The translations under genes and the position numbers were made by a program. Below are positions 35,548-43,545 of a DNA stretch of 64,000 nt, piece after piece. Source of the stretch: Gammaproteobacteria bacterium UBA7310 (lineage in GTDB: Bacteria; Pseudomonadota; Gammaproteobacteria; Pseudomonadales; Ketobacteraceae); the NCBI GenBank assembly GCA_002471665.1, contig DKQK01000025.1, positions 342,920-406,919 on the forward strand. Reading direction: 5' to 3'. The notes under the pieces were generated by a model that saw only the letters and a program-made list of their open reading frames with translations, had not been told where the DNA came from and searched no databases. Every line of letters begins with the position of its first letter. Position 1 is the first letter of the stretch.

Positions 35548-36513
35548 TCAGTCCAGGGCCCCGCCACAACTACTGCCCTGACCTGCAGTACAGCCAAAGC
35601 AATGGTCAGCCACCACCACCGGATTACCGCTGAGATCAGCCTGGAGTAAATCGGTCAGATGCCGACCACCGCCGCGGTGCTGCAATGGTATATTCAACAT
35701 TTGGTTGAAGTCGCAATCGTATAAATATCCCTGCCAATCCACACTAATGGTGTTGCGGCACATCAAGCCCGTGAGGTTACCCGCATTGAAGCTACTGCGT
35801 AGCAATCCCATATACTCTTCGAATTGACCTTTGGAGACCAGCATGCTGCCAAAACGACTGATGGGCATGTTGGCGAGGGTTAACAAGCTGTTGAACTGAA
35901 TATCAAACTCTGCGGCAAGCCTTTCCTTGTACTGCTGCTCCAGAGCCTGTTGTGATGGTGGTAAAAACGCACCGCCGGGATTGTAGACCAGATCCAGAAT
36001 CAGCCCACTGCCCTGCCTGCCGTAGCCCAGGGCATTCAATGTTTTCAAGCCTTCAATCGAGCCTTCGAACACCCCCTTGCCCCGCTGGGAGTCAACATTC
36101 TGCTCACTGTAACAAGGCAGTGACGCCACAACCCGAACCCCCTGGGCCGCCAGAAAATCCGCCAGGCTTTCCTGCCCGGGCTCCTGCAGAATCGTCAGGT
36201 TACAGCGATCAATCACCTCCACCCCTTCTGCCCGGGACTGCTCTACCAACCACCTGAAATGAGCATTCAACTCAGGCGCGCCACCGGTCATATCCAGCAC
36301 TGCGGGCCGGCGTTTACGCACCACTTCCAACACTTGCTGAGCAGTATGCCAGGACATCTCTTCCGTGCGCTTGGGCCCGGCGTTGACATGACAGTGCGTA
36401 CAACTGAGATTGCAGCGGTAGCCCAGATTGACCTGTAGAATTTCCAGATTCCCCCGTTGCACCGGCGGAAAATCGGTAGTGGAGCGAAATAGTAGTGGTC
36501 TGGTGTCAATCAT
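35548..36513 (-). CDS. arsS: ArsS radical SAM protein (arsenosugar biosynthesis)
   Basis: ArsS proteins are radical SAM enzymes proposed to add the 5-deoxyadenosyl group to methylated arsenic. The protein is 321 residues from the ATG at 36513. It has the CNLSCTHC (CX3CX2C) iron-sulfur motif and a Cys-rich C-terminus (CFGCTAGQGSSCGG). The C-terminal site that is selenocysteine in some homologues is TGT (Cys) here. It is the first gene of a three-gene operon with two glycosyltransferases. No arsM or arsR lies in the window. Confidence 0.88.
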   Translation of the reverse strand: MIDTRPLLFRSTTDFPPVQRGNLEILQVNLGYRCNLSCTHCHVNAGPKRTEEMSWHTAQQVLEVVRKRRPAVLDMTGGAPELNAHFRWLVEQSRAEGVEVIDRCNLTILQEPGQESLADFLAAQGVRVVASLPCYSEQNVDSQRGKGVFEGSIEGLKTLNALGYGRQGSGLILDLVYNPGGAFLPPSQQALEQQYKERLAAEFDIQFNSLLTLANMPISRFGSMLVSKGQFEEYMGLLRSSFNAGNLTGLMCRNTISVDWQGYLYDCDFNQMLNIPLQHRGGGRHLTDLLQADLSGNPVVVADHCFGCTAGQGSSCGGALD

Positions 36514-36553
36514 TCTGATATTCCCTGCTGCGGCATTGCCCATCTTAAAACAA

Positions 36554-36587
36554 AAAACCCGTGGCCTACAGTCAGCACCACGGGTTT
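36554..36587. terminator. Terminator between acyl-CoA dehydrogenase pair and arsS
   Basis: AAAACCCGTGG pairs exactly with CCACGGGTTTT around a 12-base loop, with A/T tails on both sides. It ends the minus-strand acyl-CoA dehydrogenase operon 25 bp after its stop. Confidence 0.85.
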
Positions 36588-36611
36588 TATGACGGACGAA
36601 ATGTCGTTTCG

Positions 36612-37745
36612 TTACACAGACAAGGATATAAAACGCTTCAGGTGATAATCCCCATTGCCAAAAAGGGTATTGATTACATTGATGCGTTTCAGGTACATAC
36701 CCACGCTCATTTCGTCGGTCATTCCCATGCCGCCAAATATCTGTATGGCTTCATGGGCCACCTTCTGGCCCTTCACAGCCACTGCGTACTTCAACGCCGA
36801 CACGTTTTTGCTGAAATCGGCATCCCCGGCCTTGTGGCTCATCACCGCTCTTAATAGCAGTGATTTGCACTCTTCATGCATGGTAAACATGTCCACCATG
36901 CGATGTTGTAGCGCCTGAAAAGCCGAAATCGGAACCCCGAACTGCTTACGGTTCTGACTGTACTCAACGGTTTCCCTGTACAGCTTTTCCATCATACCCA
37001 CCGCTTCCGCGGCCAACGCCACCGCGGCTTCATCCGCAATACTTTCCAATGCCGGCACTGCCGCGCCATCCATTCCCAGCAACGCAGCAGCAGGCACTTT
37101 AACGTTGCTCAAGGTCAGCTCGGCCGCACGATGTCCATCCAATGTGGGAAAGTCCTGCCGTTCAATACCATCGCTGTCGGCCGGTACCAGGAACAGGGAT
37201 ACACCTTCGCGATCACGGGAATCGCCGGCAGCACGGGCCGAAACAATAAAGGTGTCTGCACTGCCGCCATGCAAGACCATGGCTTTGGCGCCATTGAGTT
37301 GGTAACCCTCTGCGCTGCTGGTGGCAGTGGTTTGCACGTCGAATAAGTCAAATCGGGATTGCGGTTCCACCGCCGCCAGCGCGAGCTTGCGGCTGCCATC
37401 AATAATGCCGGCCAGAATCTCGCTTTTCTGCTCTGCATTGCCCACCTTGGCCAATAGGCCACCGGCAATCAGTACAGTGGAAACATAGGGCTCAACCACC
37501 AGGCCTTTGCCAAATTCCTCCATCATGATCATGGTTTCAACGGCACCGCCGCCAATACCACCATCTTCTTCGGAAAACGGCACACACAACCATCCCAGCT
37601 CGGCAAAGGTCTGCCAGGTGGCAGCATCAAAGCCACCGTCCATCGCGCAGTGCTTTTTTCGGGTTTCATAATCGTAATCGTTCTGAATGAACCGGCTCAC
37701 ACTGTCTTTCAGTAATGTCTGTTCTTCGCTGTAATTAAAATTCAT
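36612..37745 (-). CDS. Acyl-CoA dehydrogenase, second subunit of a pair
   Basis: A flavoprotein-like acyl-CoA dehydrogenase of 377 residues: an all-alpha N-terminal domain, a beta middle domain (GYQLNGAKAMVLHGGSADTF), and a C-terminal domain with EAIQIFGGMGMTDEM. The position of the C-terminal catalytic Glu of medium-chain enzymes is not Glu here (NTLFGNGDY). It begins 8 bp after another dehydrogenase gene, which suggests a heteromeric enzyme like the FadE28-FadE29 type. Substrate unknown. Confidence 0.9.
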   Translation of the reverse strand: MNFNYSEEQTLLKDSVSRFIQNDYDYETRKKHCAMDGGFDAATWQTFAELGWLCVPFSEEDGGIGGGAVETMIMMEEFGKGLVVEPYVSTVLIAGGLLAKVGNAEQKSEILAGIIDGSRKLALAAVEPQSRFDLFDVQTTATSSAEGYQLNGAKAMVLHGGSADTFIVSARAAGDSRDREGVSLFLVPADSDGIERQDFPTLDGHRAAELTLSNVKVPAAALLGMDGAAVPALESIADEAAVALAAEAVGMMEKLYRETVEYSQNRKQFGVPISAFQALQHRMVDMFTMHEECKSLLLRAVMSHKAGDADFSKNVSALKYAVAVKGQKVAHEAIQIFGGMGMTDEMSVGMYLKRINVINTLFGNGDYHLKRFISLSV

Positions 37746-37753
37746 GGTTCCAC

Positions 37754-38917
37754 CTATAATCCCAACACCATTTTCGCGATGATATTTTTCTGCACTTCAT
37801 TAGAGCCGCCATAAATGGTGGCTGCTCTGCCGTACAGGTATTTGGTGGAAATCGGCGCTGCGTAGTCGTTACCCACGCCCTGCCCCAGGGCATGTGCGTA
37901 GTAGCCACAGGCTTCAACCGACAGTTCGGCAACCGCCTGTTGTATTTCCGTGCCTCTGATCTTCAGTATGGAGGATTCCGGCCCGGGGGCACCGCCATCG
38001 GCCACGCTGGCAATGGCACGCAACTCAGTGTATTCCAATGCCATCAGGTCCACTTCAATCCGGGCCAGTTTGGCACAAAACATCTCATCTTCAATCAGCG
38101 GTTTACCAGCGGAAATCTCCTGAGCTGCAATTTGCTTCAATCGCTCAATTGCTCTTTTCGACTGTGGAACTCCGGCAATGGCGGTACGCTCGTGGGTAAG
38201 CAGATATTTCGCGTAGGTCCAGCCTTTGTTTTCTTCACCGATACGGTTGGCCACAGGAACCTTGACGTTGTCGAAAAATACTTCATTCAAAGAATGCTGA
38301 TTATCAATGGAGTCAATTTTACGAACTTCGATTCCCGGTGTGTTCATATCAATCAACAGGAAAGAGATGCCCTCCTGCTTTTTGGCATTGCCATCGGTGC
38401 GCACCAGGCAGAAAATCCAATCCGAATGCTGGGCATAAGTGGTCCAGATTTTCTGACCATTCACAATATAGTCATCGCCATCACGCTCGGCTCTGGTCTG
38501 CAGCGCGGCCAAATCCGAGCCGGCACCGGGCTCAGAATAGCCCTGACACCACCAAACGTTACTTTGCAGGATATCCGGTAAAAAGCGTGCCTTCTGCTCT
38601 TCATTGCCAAAGGTGTAAATCACCGGGCCCACCATTTTCAGGCCAAATGGCACCAGTGTGGGCGCACCGGCTTCCGCGCACTCATTTTCAAAGATAAACT
38701 TCTGCGTGATGCTCCAGCCGGTACCGCCGTATTGGGTTGGCCAGCTAGGGGCAATCCAGCCCTTTTCATACAGAATTTTCTGCCATTGCACGATGGTATC
38801 TTTATCGATATACCCACCCACCACAGCACGCTTGAACCGATCGGACAGCTTCTCTTTCAGGAACGCGCGCACTTCGTCACGAAACGCAACATCATTGGGA
38901 GTCAGTTGAATGTCCAT
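37754..38917 (-). CDS. Acyl-CoA dehydrogenase, first subunit of a pair
   Basis: 387 residues. FAD-binding signatures are WCQGYSEPGAGSDLA (about 123-137) and IVNGQKIWTTYAQHSDWIF (151-169). The C-terminal loop reads IYGGSNEVQKNI, with Gly at the medium-chain Glu position. Glu243 in LLTHERTAIAG matches the catalytic Glu location of isovaleryl-CoA/FadE29-type enzymes, so this is probably the catalytic chain. An AGAGGATAG site precedes the ATG. It could act on branched or cyclic acyl-CoA. Confidence 0.92.
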   Translation of the reverse strand: MDIQLTPNDVAFRDEVRAFLKEKLSDRFKRAVVGGYIDKDTIVQWQKILYEKGWIAPSWPTQYGGTGWSITQKFIFENECAEAGAPTLVPFGLKMVGPVIYTFGNEEQKARFLPDILQSNVWWCQGYSEPGAGSDLAALQTRAERDGDDYIVNGQKIWTTYAQHSDWIFCLVRTDGNAKKQEGISFLLIDMNTPGIEVRKIDSIDNQHSLNEVFFDNVKVPVANRIGEENKGWTYAKYLLTHERTAIAGVPQSKRAIERLKQIAAQEISAGKPLIEDEMFCAKLARIEVDLMALEYTELRAIASVADGGAPGPESSILKIRGTEIQQAVAELSVEACGYYAHALGQGVGNDYAAPISTKYLYGRAATIYGGSNEVQKNIIAKMVLGL

Positions 38918-39117
38918 TCCTATCCTCTGTTGTTATCAAAAAATCCGCTCATGCAGACCTTATAGCGACTTATCAGTGTATGCGACACCACATGGAGCGT
39001 CACTGACCAAAATTGCCAGATTTTTGGCCTGGACAATCCCCACCGAAACAGATACTTACCCCCTTTAGGGTAGATTAACCCGGTGTAAGCCGTTAAAATC
39101 CCGCCAATCTTGACAGA

Positions 39118-39194
39118 CCGCCCTTAGCTCAGCTGGATAGAGCGTCCCCCTCCTAAGGGGAAGGTCTCAGGTTCGAATCCTGAAGGGCGGGCCA
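39118..39194 (+). tRNA. tRNA-Arg (anticodon CCT)
   Basis: The acceptor stem CCGCCCT pairs fully with AGGGCGG. The D arm is GCTC..GAGC. The anticodon stem TCCCC/GGGGA holds loop CTCCTAA, giving anticodon CCT (AGG codon). The T arm is TCAGG TTCGAAT CCTGA. The discriminator is G and the CCA end is encoded. Confidence 0.97.
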
Positions 39195-39284
39195 TTTTAA
39201 GCATCCCCATGATCTTTCAGGCCTTTCTCCGGTACGCACTAAGCATTAGTATTGTCGCAGGTACCCTCAAATGATCGAGATGCA

Positions 39285-39968
39285 ATGGACTTTACTGCAG
39301 TTAACAGCCCAGCCATCTGGTTGACCTTAAAACTGGCCCTGATGACCACGTTCATCCTGCTCCTGTTGGCCACGCCTTTGGCCTGGTGGCTGGCCAACAC
39401 CAGCAGCCGCAGCAAAGGCATGATTGCCGCACTGGTGGCCATGCCCCTGGTGTTGCCCCCCAGCGTGCTGGGCTTCTATCTTCTGCTGGTGATGGGCCCC
39501 CAAGGGCTGGTTGGGCAGATAACCCAATGGCTGGGCGCCGGACTGCTGCCGTTTACTTTCCCCGGTCTGGTGTTTGCTTCCGTGATTTACTCACTGCCGT
39601 TTTCCGTGCAACCCATCCAAAGTGCGTTTGAGCAATTGGGCAAGCGCCCCATGGAAGCCGCTTCCACACTCAGGGCATCGCCACTGGACCGGTTCTTTAC
39701 CATTGCTCTGCCACAGGCTAAACCGGGGTTATTGACCGCCATGGTGCTGACGTTTGCACATACCGTGGGAGAATTCGGTGTGGTACTGATGCTGGGAGGG
39801 AACATAGAAGGCGAAACACGGGTGCTTTCGGTGGCCATCTATGATCATGTGGAGGCCTTGGAATACTCCAAGGCACATCTGCTGTCTGCCGGGTTGATCG
39901 CCTTTTCCTTTACCGTGCTGCTGCTCCTGCAGCGTCTTAACAGTAAACGCCGGTGGCAGCCCATATGA
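39285..39968 (+). CDS. modB: Molybdate ABC transporter permease ModB
   Basis: An inner-membrane permease, 227 residues from the ATG at 39285 (GAGA site); a TTG 11 codons earlier is the alternative. There are about five membrane helices. The conserved cytoplasmic loop that contacts ModC reads RPMEAASTLRASPLDRFFTIALP, and the helix FAHTVGEFGVVLMLGGNIEG is the ModB signature. The stop overlaps the modC ATG (ATGA). It lies just 90 bp after tRNA-Arg, and no periplasmic modA is present in the window. Confidence 0.92.
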   Translation: MDFTAVNSPAIWLTLKLALMTTFILLLLATPLAWWLANTSSRSKGMIAALVAMPLVLPPSVLGFYLLLVMGPQGLVGQITQWLGAGLLPFTFPGLVFASVIYSLPFSVQPIQSAFEQLGKRPMEAASTLRASPLDRFFTIALPQAKPGLLTAMVLTFAHTVGEFGVVLMLGGNIEGETRVLSVAIYDHVEALEYSKAHLLSAGLIAFSFTVLLLLQRLNSKRRWQPI

Positions 39969-41050
39969 GCGCCATTGAGTTTCAGTTTCTGGTACAGCGG
40001 GATGATTTTACCCTGCAGGTAAACAGTCAGCTCCCGGCCCAAGGAATAACGGCCCTGTTCGGGCCGTCCGGTTCTGGTAAAACCACCTTATTGCGCTGTA
40101 TCGCCGGGCTGGAAAAAAGTACCGATGCCAAACTGATCGTCAGTGGAAAGCCGTGGCAGAACCAAACCACTTTTCTCGCTCCTCATCAACGGCCCATTGG
40201 TTACGTATTCCAGGAAGCGAGCCTCTTTTCTCATCTCTCCATCAGAAAAAACCTACAGTATGGTTGGAAGCGCATTGCCCCGTCGCAACGCACTGTGCGC
40301 TTTGAAGAGGTGATTTCACTGCTGGGTATCGATGGTTTTCTGCAACGTTACCCGCACCAGCTCTCCGGCGGCCAACGCCAGCGCGTGGCCATTGCCCGTG
40401 CATTATTGACCAGCCCCGCGTTATTGTTAATGGATGAGCCGCTTTCAGGGCTTGATCTTGAAAGTAAGCAAGAAATATTGCCTTATCTGGAACGGTTGCA
40501 TGACGAAACCAGTCTGCCCATTCTTTATGTCAGCCATGCTCCGGATGAAGTGGTGCGGCTGGCCGATCATCTGGTACTGATGGAAAACGGCAGCATTCAG
40601 GCCCAGGGTGACTTGAATTCGTTGCTAACCCGTTCTGATCTGCCCCTGTCAAAACTGGATGAAGCCAGCACTGTTTTACAGTGCCGGGTAGCATCCCATG
40701 ATGAAACCTACCACGCCACCTATGTCGCCATCGACAACACCGGCCTCAATCAGAAGCTGCTGGTATCCTACAAACCCATGCCGGTTGACCATCCGGTACG
40801 GGTCAGAATCCTGGCTCGGGATGTTAGCCTGGCATTGCAGATGCAGGATCAAACCAGCATCAGCAACATTCTGCCCGCCAGGGTGGTGGAAATATTTCCC
40901 AGTGCCACCCCCTATCAGGTGATGGTCAAACTGGACATCGGCGGCCAGTTTATTCTTTCGAAGATCACCAGGCGATCGGAAGCAGTGCTGGGTATCGAAA
41001 AAAACAAGTTGGTTTATGCCCAGGTGAAATCCGTGGCCTTGATGCGCTAA
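39965..41050 (+). CDS. modC: Molybdate ABC transporter ATPase ModC
   Basis: The cytoplasmic ATPase, 361 residues from the ATG at 39965. Walker A is GPSGSGKTT, the signature is LSGGQRQRVAIAR, Walker B is LLLMDEPLSG and the H-loop is YVSHAPDE. A C-terminal MOP (molybdate-binding) domain follows from about residue 290 (SISNILPARVVEIF). Its stop overlaps the convergent rhomboid gene by 4 bp. Confidence 0.95.
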   Translation: MSAIEFQFLVQRDDFTLQVNSQLPAQGITALFGPSGSGKTTLLRCIAGLEKSTDAKLIVSGKPWQNQTTFLAPHQRPIGYVFQEASLFSHLSIRKNLQYGWKRIAPSQRTVRFEEVISLLGIDGFLQRYPHQLSGGQRQRVAIARALLTSPALLLMDEPLSGLDLESKQEILPYLERLHDETSLPILYVSHAPDEVVRLADHLVLMENGSIQAQGDLNSLLTRSDLPLSKLDEASTVLQCRVASHDETYHATYVAIDNTGLNQKLLVSYKPMPVDHPVRVRILARDVSLALQMQDQTSISNILPARVVEIFPSATPYQVMVKLDIGGQFILSKITRRSEAVLGIEKNKLVYAQVKSVALMR

Positions 41051-41898
41051 TTCGAAGGCACCCTATCCAGCCGCGCCAATAACCCACCCAGAAAGCAACC
41101 GGTCAGCAAGCCACTCAGGTGAGCCTGATTGGCCATCGGCATGATATTGGTAAAGCCCAACGCCAGCGCGATCAACATAAACACCATCAGCCCTTTGGGT
41201 AAACGAAAGGGCGGTGCCGGGCTGAAACGTTCGTAGAACCACAAATACCCCAACACGCCGTACACCACACCCGACAGCCCACCAAACCGGTTGCCGGTCC
41301 ACAAAAACTGCACCAGATTGGAGATCACCGCGCAGATCAGAAACAGGGAAAACAACCGCACCGACCGTTGTGTGCGTTCCACCATACCGCCAAAGACCCA
41401 CCAGGCACTCATGTTGAACAGAAAATGGAAAATACCAAAATGCACAAACGCCGGTGTAATCCAGCGCCACAGTTCAGCGCTGCTGGCAATGCTACGCAGG
41501 CTGCTGAAAAACATGAACGGCGCCCGGGCGGCGCTATCCATACCCTGCGCGGTCAGCAGGTACACCACCAGACTGATTACTATAACCGTTTTTGTGACCA
41601 CGCCACTCAGTTGCATAATGCGCGAGAAGGTTAATCCACGATACAAACCAGACAGCTTCTCTGCCTGCGTGGTATCTTCATCCAGCAACCAGGAAGCCTG
41701 CCGGTAACGCTCATGATTGGGTTCATCAAGAAAGCGCTGTAATTCCTCCTGGGCCTGCGCTACCTGTTCGTCGCGATCAATGAAGATATTGGCCCCATCG
41801 TCCCGGATCTGCGCTGAAGCGGACACACCCAGACTTTTAAGATAATCCACAAAAGCCTGGGCATAACGGGGATGGCGGATAAAGGTAAGATGATGCAT
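41047..41898 (-). CDS. glpG: GlpG-like rhomboid intramembrane serine protease
   Basis: A six- or seven-helix inner-membrane protease of 283 residues. The N-terminal cytoplasmic domain (1-95) resembles GlpG. The catalytic Ser209 lies in RFGGLSGVVYG and the catalytic His260 in NQAHLSGLLTG; His153 and Asn162 of the oxyanion region are present in FVHFGIFHFLFNMS. It overlaps bcp by 1 bp and is co-transcribed with it. Confidence 0.94.
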   Translation of the reverse strand: MHHLTFIRHPRYAQAFVDYLKSLGVSASAQIRDDGANIFIDRDEQVAQAQEELQRFLDEPNHERYRQASWLLDEDTTQAEKLSGLYRGLTFSRIMQLSGVVTKTVIVISLVVYLLTAQGMDSAARAPFMFFSSLRSIASSAELWRWITPAFVHFGIFHFLFNMSAWWVFGGMVERTQRSVRLFSLFLICAVISNLVQFLWTGNRFGGLSGVVYGVLGYLWFYERFSPAPPFRLPKGLMVFMLIALALGFTNIMPMANQAHLSGLLTGCFLGGLLARLDRVPSN

Positions 41899-42368
41899 CA
41901 GAGCGTTTTCAGGACCTCGATAACATCGTCATGATGCGTCTTGGTTTTCACCTTGTCCATAACATGCTTGAGGCGTCCATCCTTACCGATGATGAAGGTG
42001 GTGCGCAGAATCCCCATAAACTCGCGCCCCATAAACTTTTTCAGCCCCCAGACACCGTACTTCTCGGCAATGGTTTTGTCTTCATCCGACAGCAAATCAA
42101 AATTCAACTCCTTCTTCTCCATAAAGCTCTGCAGCTTTTTCACCGGATCCGGACTCACCCCCAGCACCACCGTGTCCAGTTTGGCAAACTCCTTTTTGGC
42201 ATCCCGGATACCACAGGCCTGGGTGATACAGCCCGGCGTCATGGCTTTGGGGTAGAAATAAAGCACAACATTTTTTTTACCTTTGTAATCTTTCAGGCTG
42301 ACCTTATCTCCATTCTGGTTCACCAGAGTGAAAGCTGGCGCCATATTTCCCACCTTCGGGAATGCCAT
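41898..42368 (-). CDS. bcp: Bcp/PrxQ-type thiol peroxidase
   Basis: A thioredoxin-dependent peroxiredoxin reducing peroxides. It is 156 residues from the ATG at 42368 (CAGGAGA site). The peroxidatic Cys47 in MTPGCITQACGIRD and the resolving Cys52 five residues later are the atypical 2-Cys Bcp arrangement. FYPKAMTPG is the family signature. It is the first gene before glpG. Confidence 0.94.
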   Translation of the reverse strand: MAFPKVGNMAPAFTLVNQNGDKVSLKDYKGKKNVVLYFYPKAMTPGCITQACGIRDAKKEFAKLDTVVLGVSPDPVKKLQSFMEKKELNFDLLSDEDKTIAEKYGVWGLKKFMGREFMGILRTTFIIGKDGRLKHVMDKVKTKTHHDDVIEVLKTL

Positions 42369-42467
42369 AGTTTGTCTCCTGTTCAGCAATAGCTAGAAAT
42401 CATCGAACACTTCTCGAAAAGAAGCATAATTGACTTACAATACAGGGATCAACCAAGGAGGTCGATC

Positions 42468-43469
42468 TTGTCTAGTGAAATCAAAGCACCGTTTGGCGTG
42501 ATGCTGGTGAATCTTGGAACGCCGGAAAATCCGGATGCCGCCAGCGTGCGAAAATACCTGGCACAGTTTCTCTCCGATCCACGGGTGATACGAGTACCAC
42601 GCCTGCTCTGGTGGTTGATTCTTCATGGCATCATACTCCGCTTCCGGCCGGCTAAAGTAGCCCGGCTGTATCAGACCATCTGGACCGATGAGGGTTCCCC
42701 CCTCATGTGCATCAGCCGTAAACAAGAGGCCGCATTACAGGCACAGCTTGAACACAGCACCGGGCAGCGCATTCCGGTGCAGCTTGCCATGAGCTACGGC
42801 GAGCCCAGCCTGACCACCGCTGGACGTAAACTGGCGGCCAGCGCCGTAGAGCGTATCATCGTACTGCCGTTGTATCCGCAATATTCATCATCGACCACCG
42901 CCGCGGTATTTGATGGACTGGCCAACGCCCTCAAGCCCTGCCCGGACATTCCTGAACTGATTTTCATACGAGACTACTGGGCCCGTGAAGATTATTTACA
43001 AGCCCTGGCAAACAGTGTTCAGGAATTCTGGGACGAACACGGTAAACCAGACCGCCTGCTGCTGTCGTTCCATGGCATTCCCCAGCGCTACGAAGACACG
43101 GGGGACCCCTACCCCAGCCTGTGCCGCAAAACCGCCGCGGCTGTCGCCTCCCGCTTGGGGCTGGCGGATGATCAATGGTCGGAAAGCTTTCAATCCCGCT
43201 TCGGTCGCGAAGAGTGGGTCAAACCCTATACCGATGTACTGCTGGAACAATGGGGCAACGACGATAGCATTCAGCGCGTGGATGTGATCTGCCCGGCCTT
43301 CGCGGCGGACTGCCTGGAGACCCTGGAGGAAATAGAAGAGCAGAACAAGGTGACTTTCCTGGAAGCGGGGGGCAAAGCCTACCACTACATTCCCTGTCTC
43401 AATGATCGCCCCGATCACATTACCATGCTCAGTGACCTGATACTGGAACGCGCCAAAGCCTGGCTCTGA
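42468..43469 (+). CDS. hemH: Ferrochelatase HemH
   Basis: HemH inserts iron into protoporphyrin IX in the last haem step. It is 333 residues with the N-terminal VMLVNLGTPENPD, the catalytic-His motif LLSFHGIPQRYEDTGDPY, and CPAFAADCLETLEEI near the end. It begins with TTG at 42468, placed 6 bp after a perfect AAGGAGG, so this rare start is well supported; no ATG fits. Divergent from bcp, 99 bp apart. Confidence 0.96.
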   Translation: MSSEIKAPFGVMLVNLGTPENPDAASVRKYLAQFLSDPRVIRVPRLLWWLILHGIILRFRPAKVARLYQTIWTDEGSPLMCISRKQEAALQAQLEHSTGQRIPVQLAMSYGEPSLTTAGRKLAASAVERIIVLPLYPQYSSSTTAAVFDGLANALKPCPDIPELIFIRDYWAREDYLQALANSVQEFWDEHGKPDRLLLSFHGIPQRYEDTGDPYPSLCRKTAAAVASRLGLADDQWSESFQSRFGREEWVKPYTDVLLEQWGNDDSIQRVDVICPAFAADCLETLEEIEEQNKVTFLEAGGKAYHYIPCLNDRPDHITMLSDLILERAKAWL

Positions 43470-43545
43470 GCGTGACAACCGGTGAATTCTGGCTACGCTT
43501 ACTGTATCAATTAATCACTTTATATCAGTGTTTTAGCGTTAGCGC

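Noticed and set aside
35548..35600. ArsS as a selenoprotein
   Set aside because: The C-terminal site is an ordinary TGT Cys codon and the only TGA is the natural stop.
37892..38581. A 229-codon plus-strand frame opposite an acyl-CoA dehydrogenase
   Set aside because: The opposite strand encodes a clear full-length enzyme with conserved motifs in this stretch.
39118..39284. tRNA-Arg(CCT) as a used phage or island attachment site
   Set aside because: No integrase and no repeat of the tRNA 3' end were seen downstream in the window.
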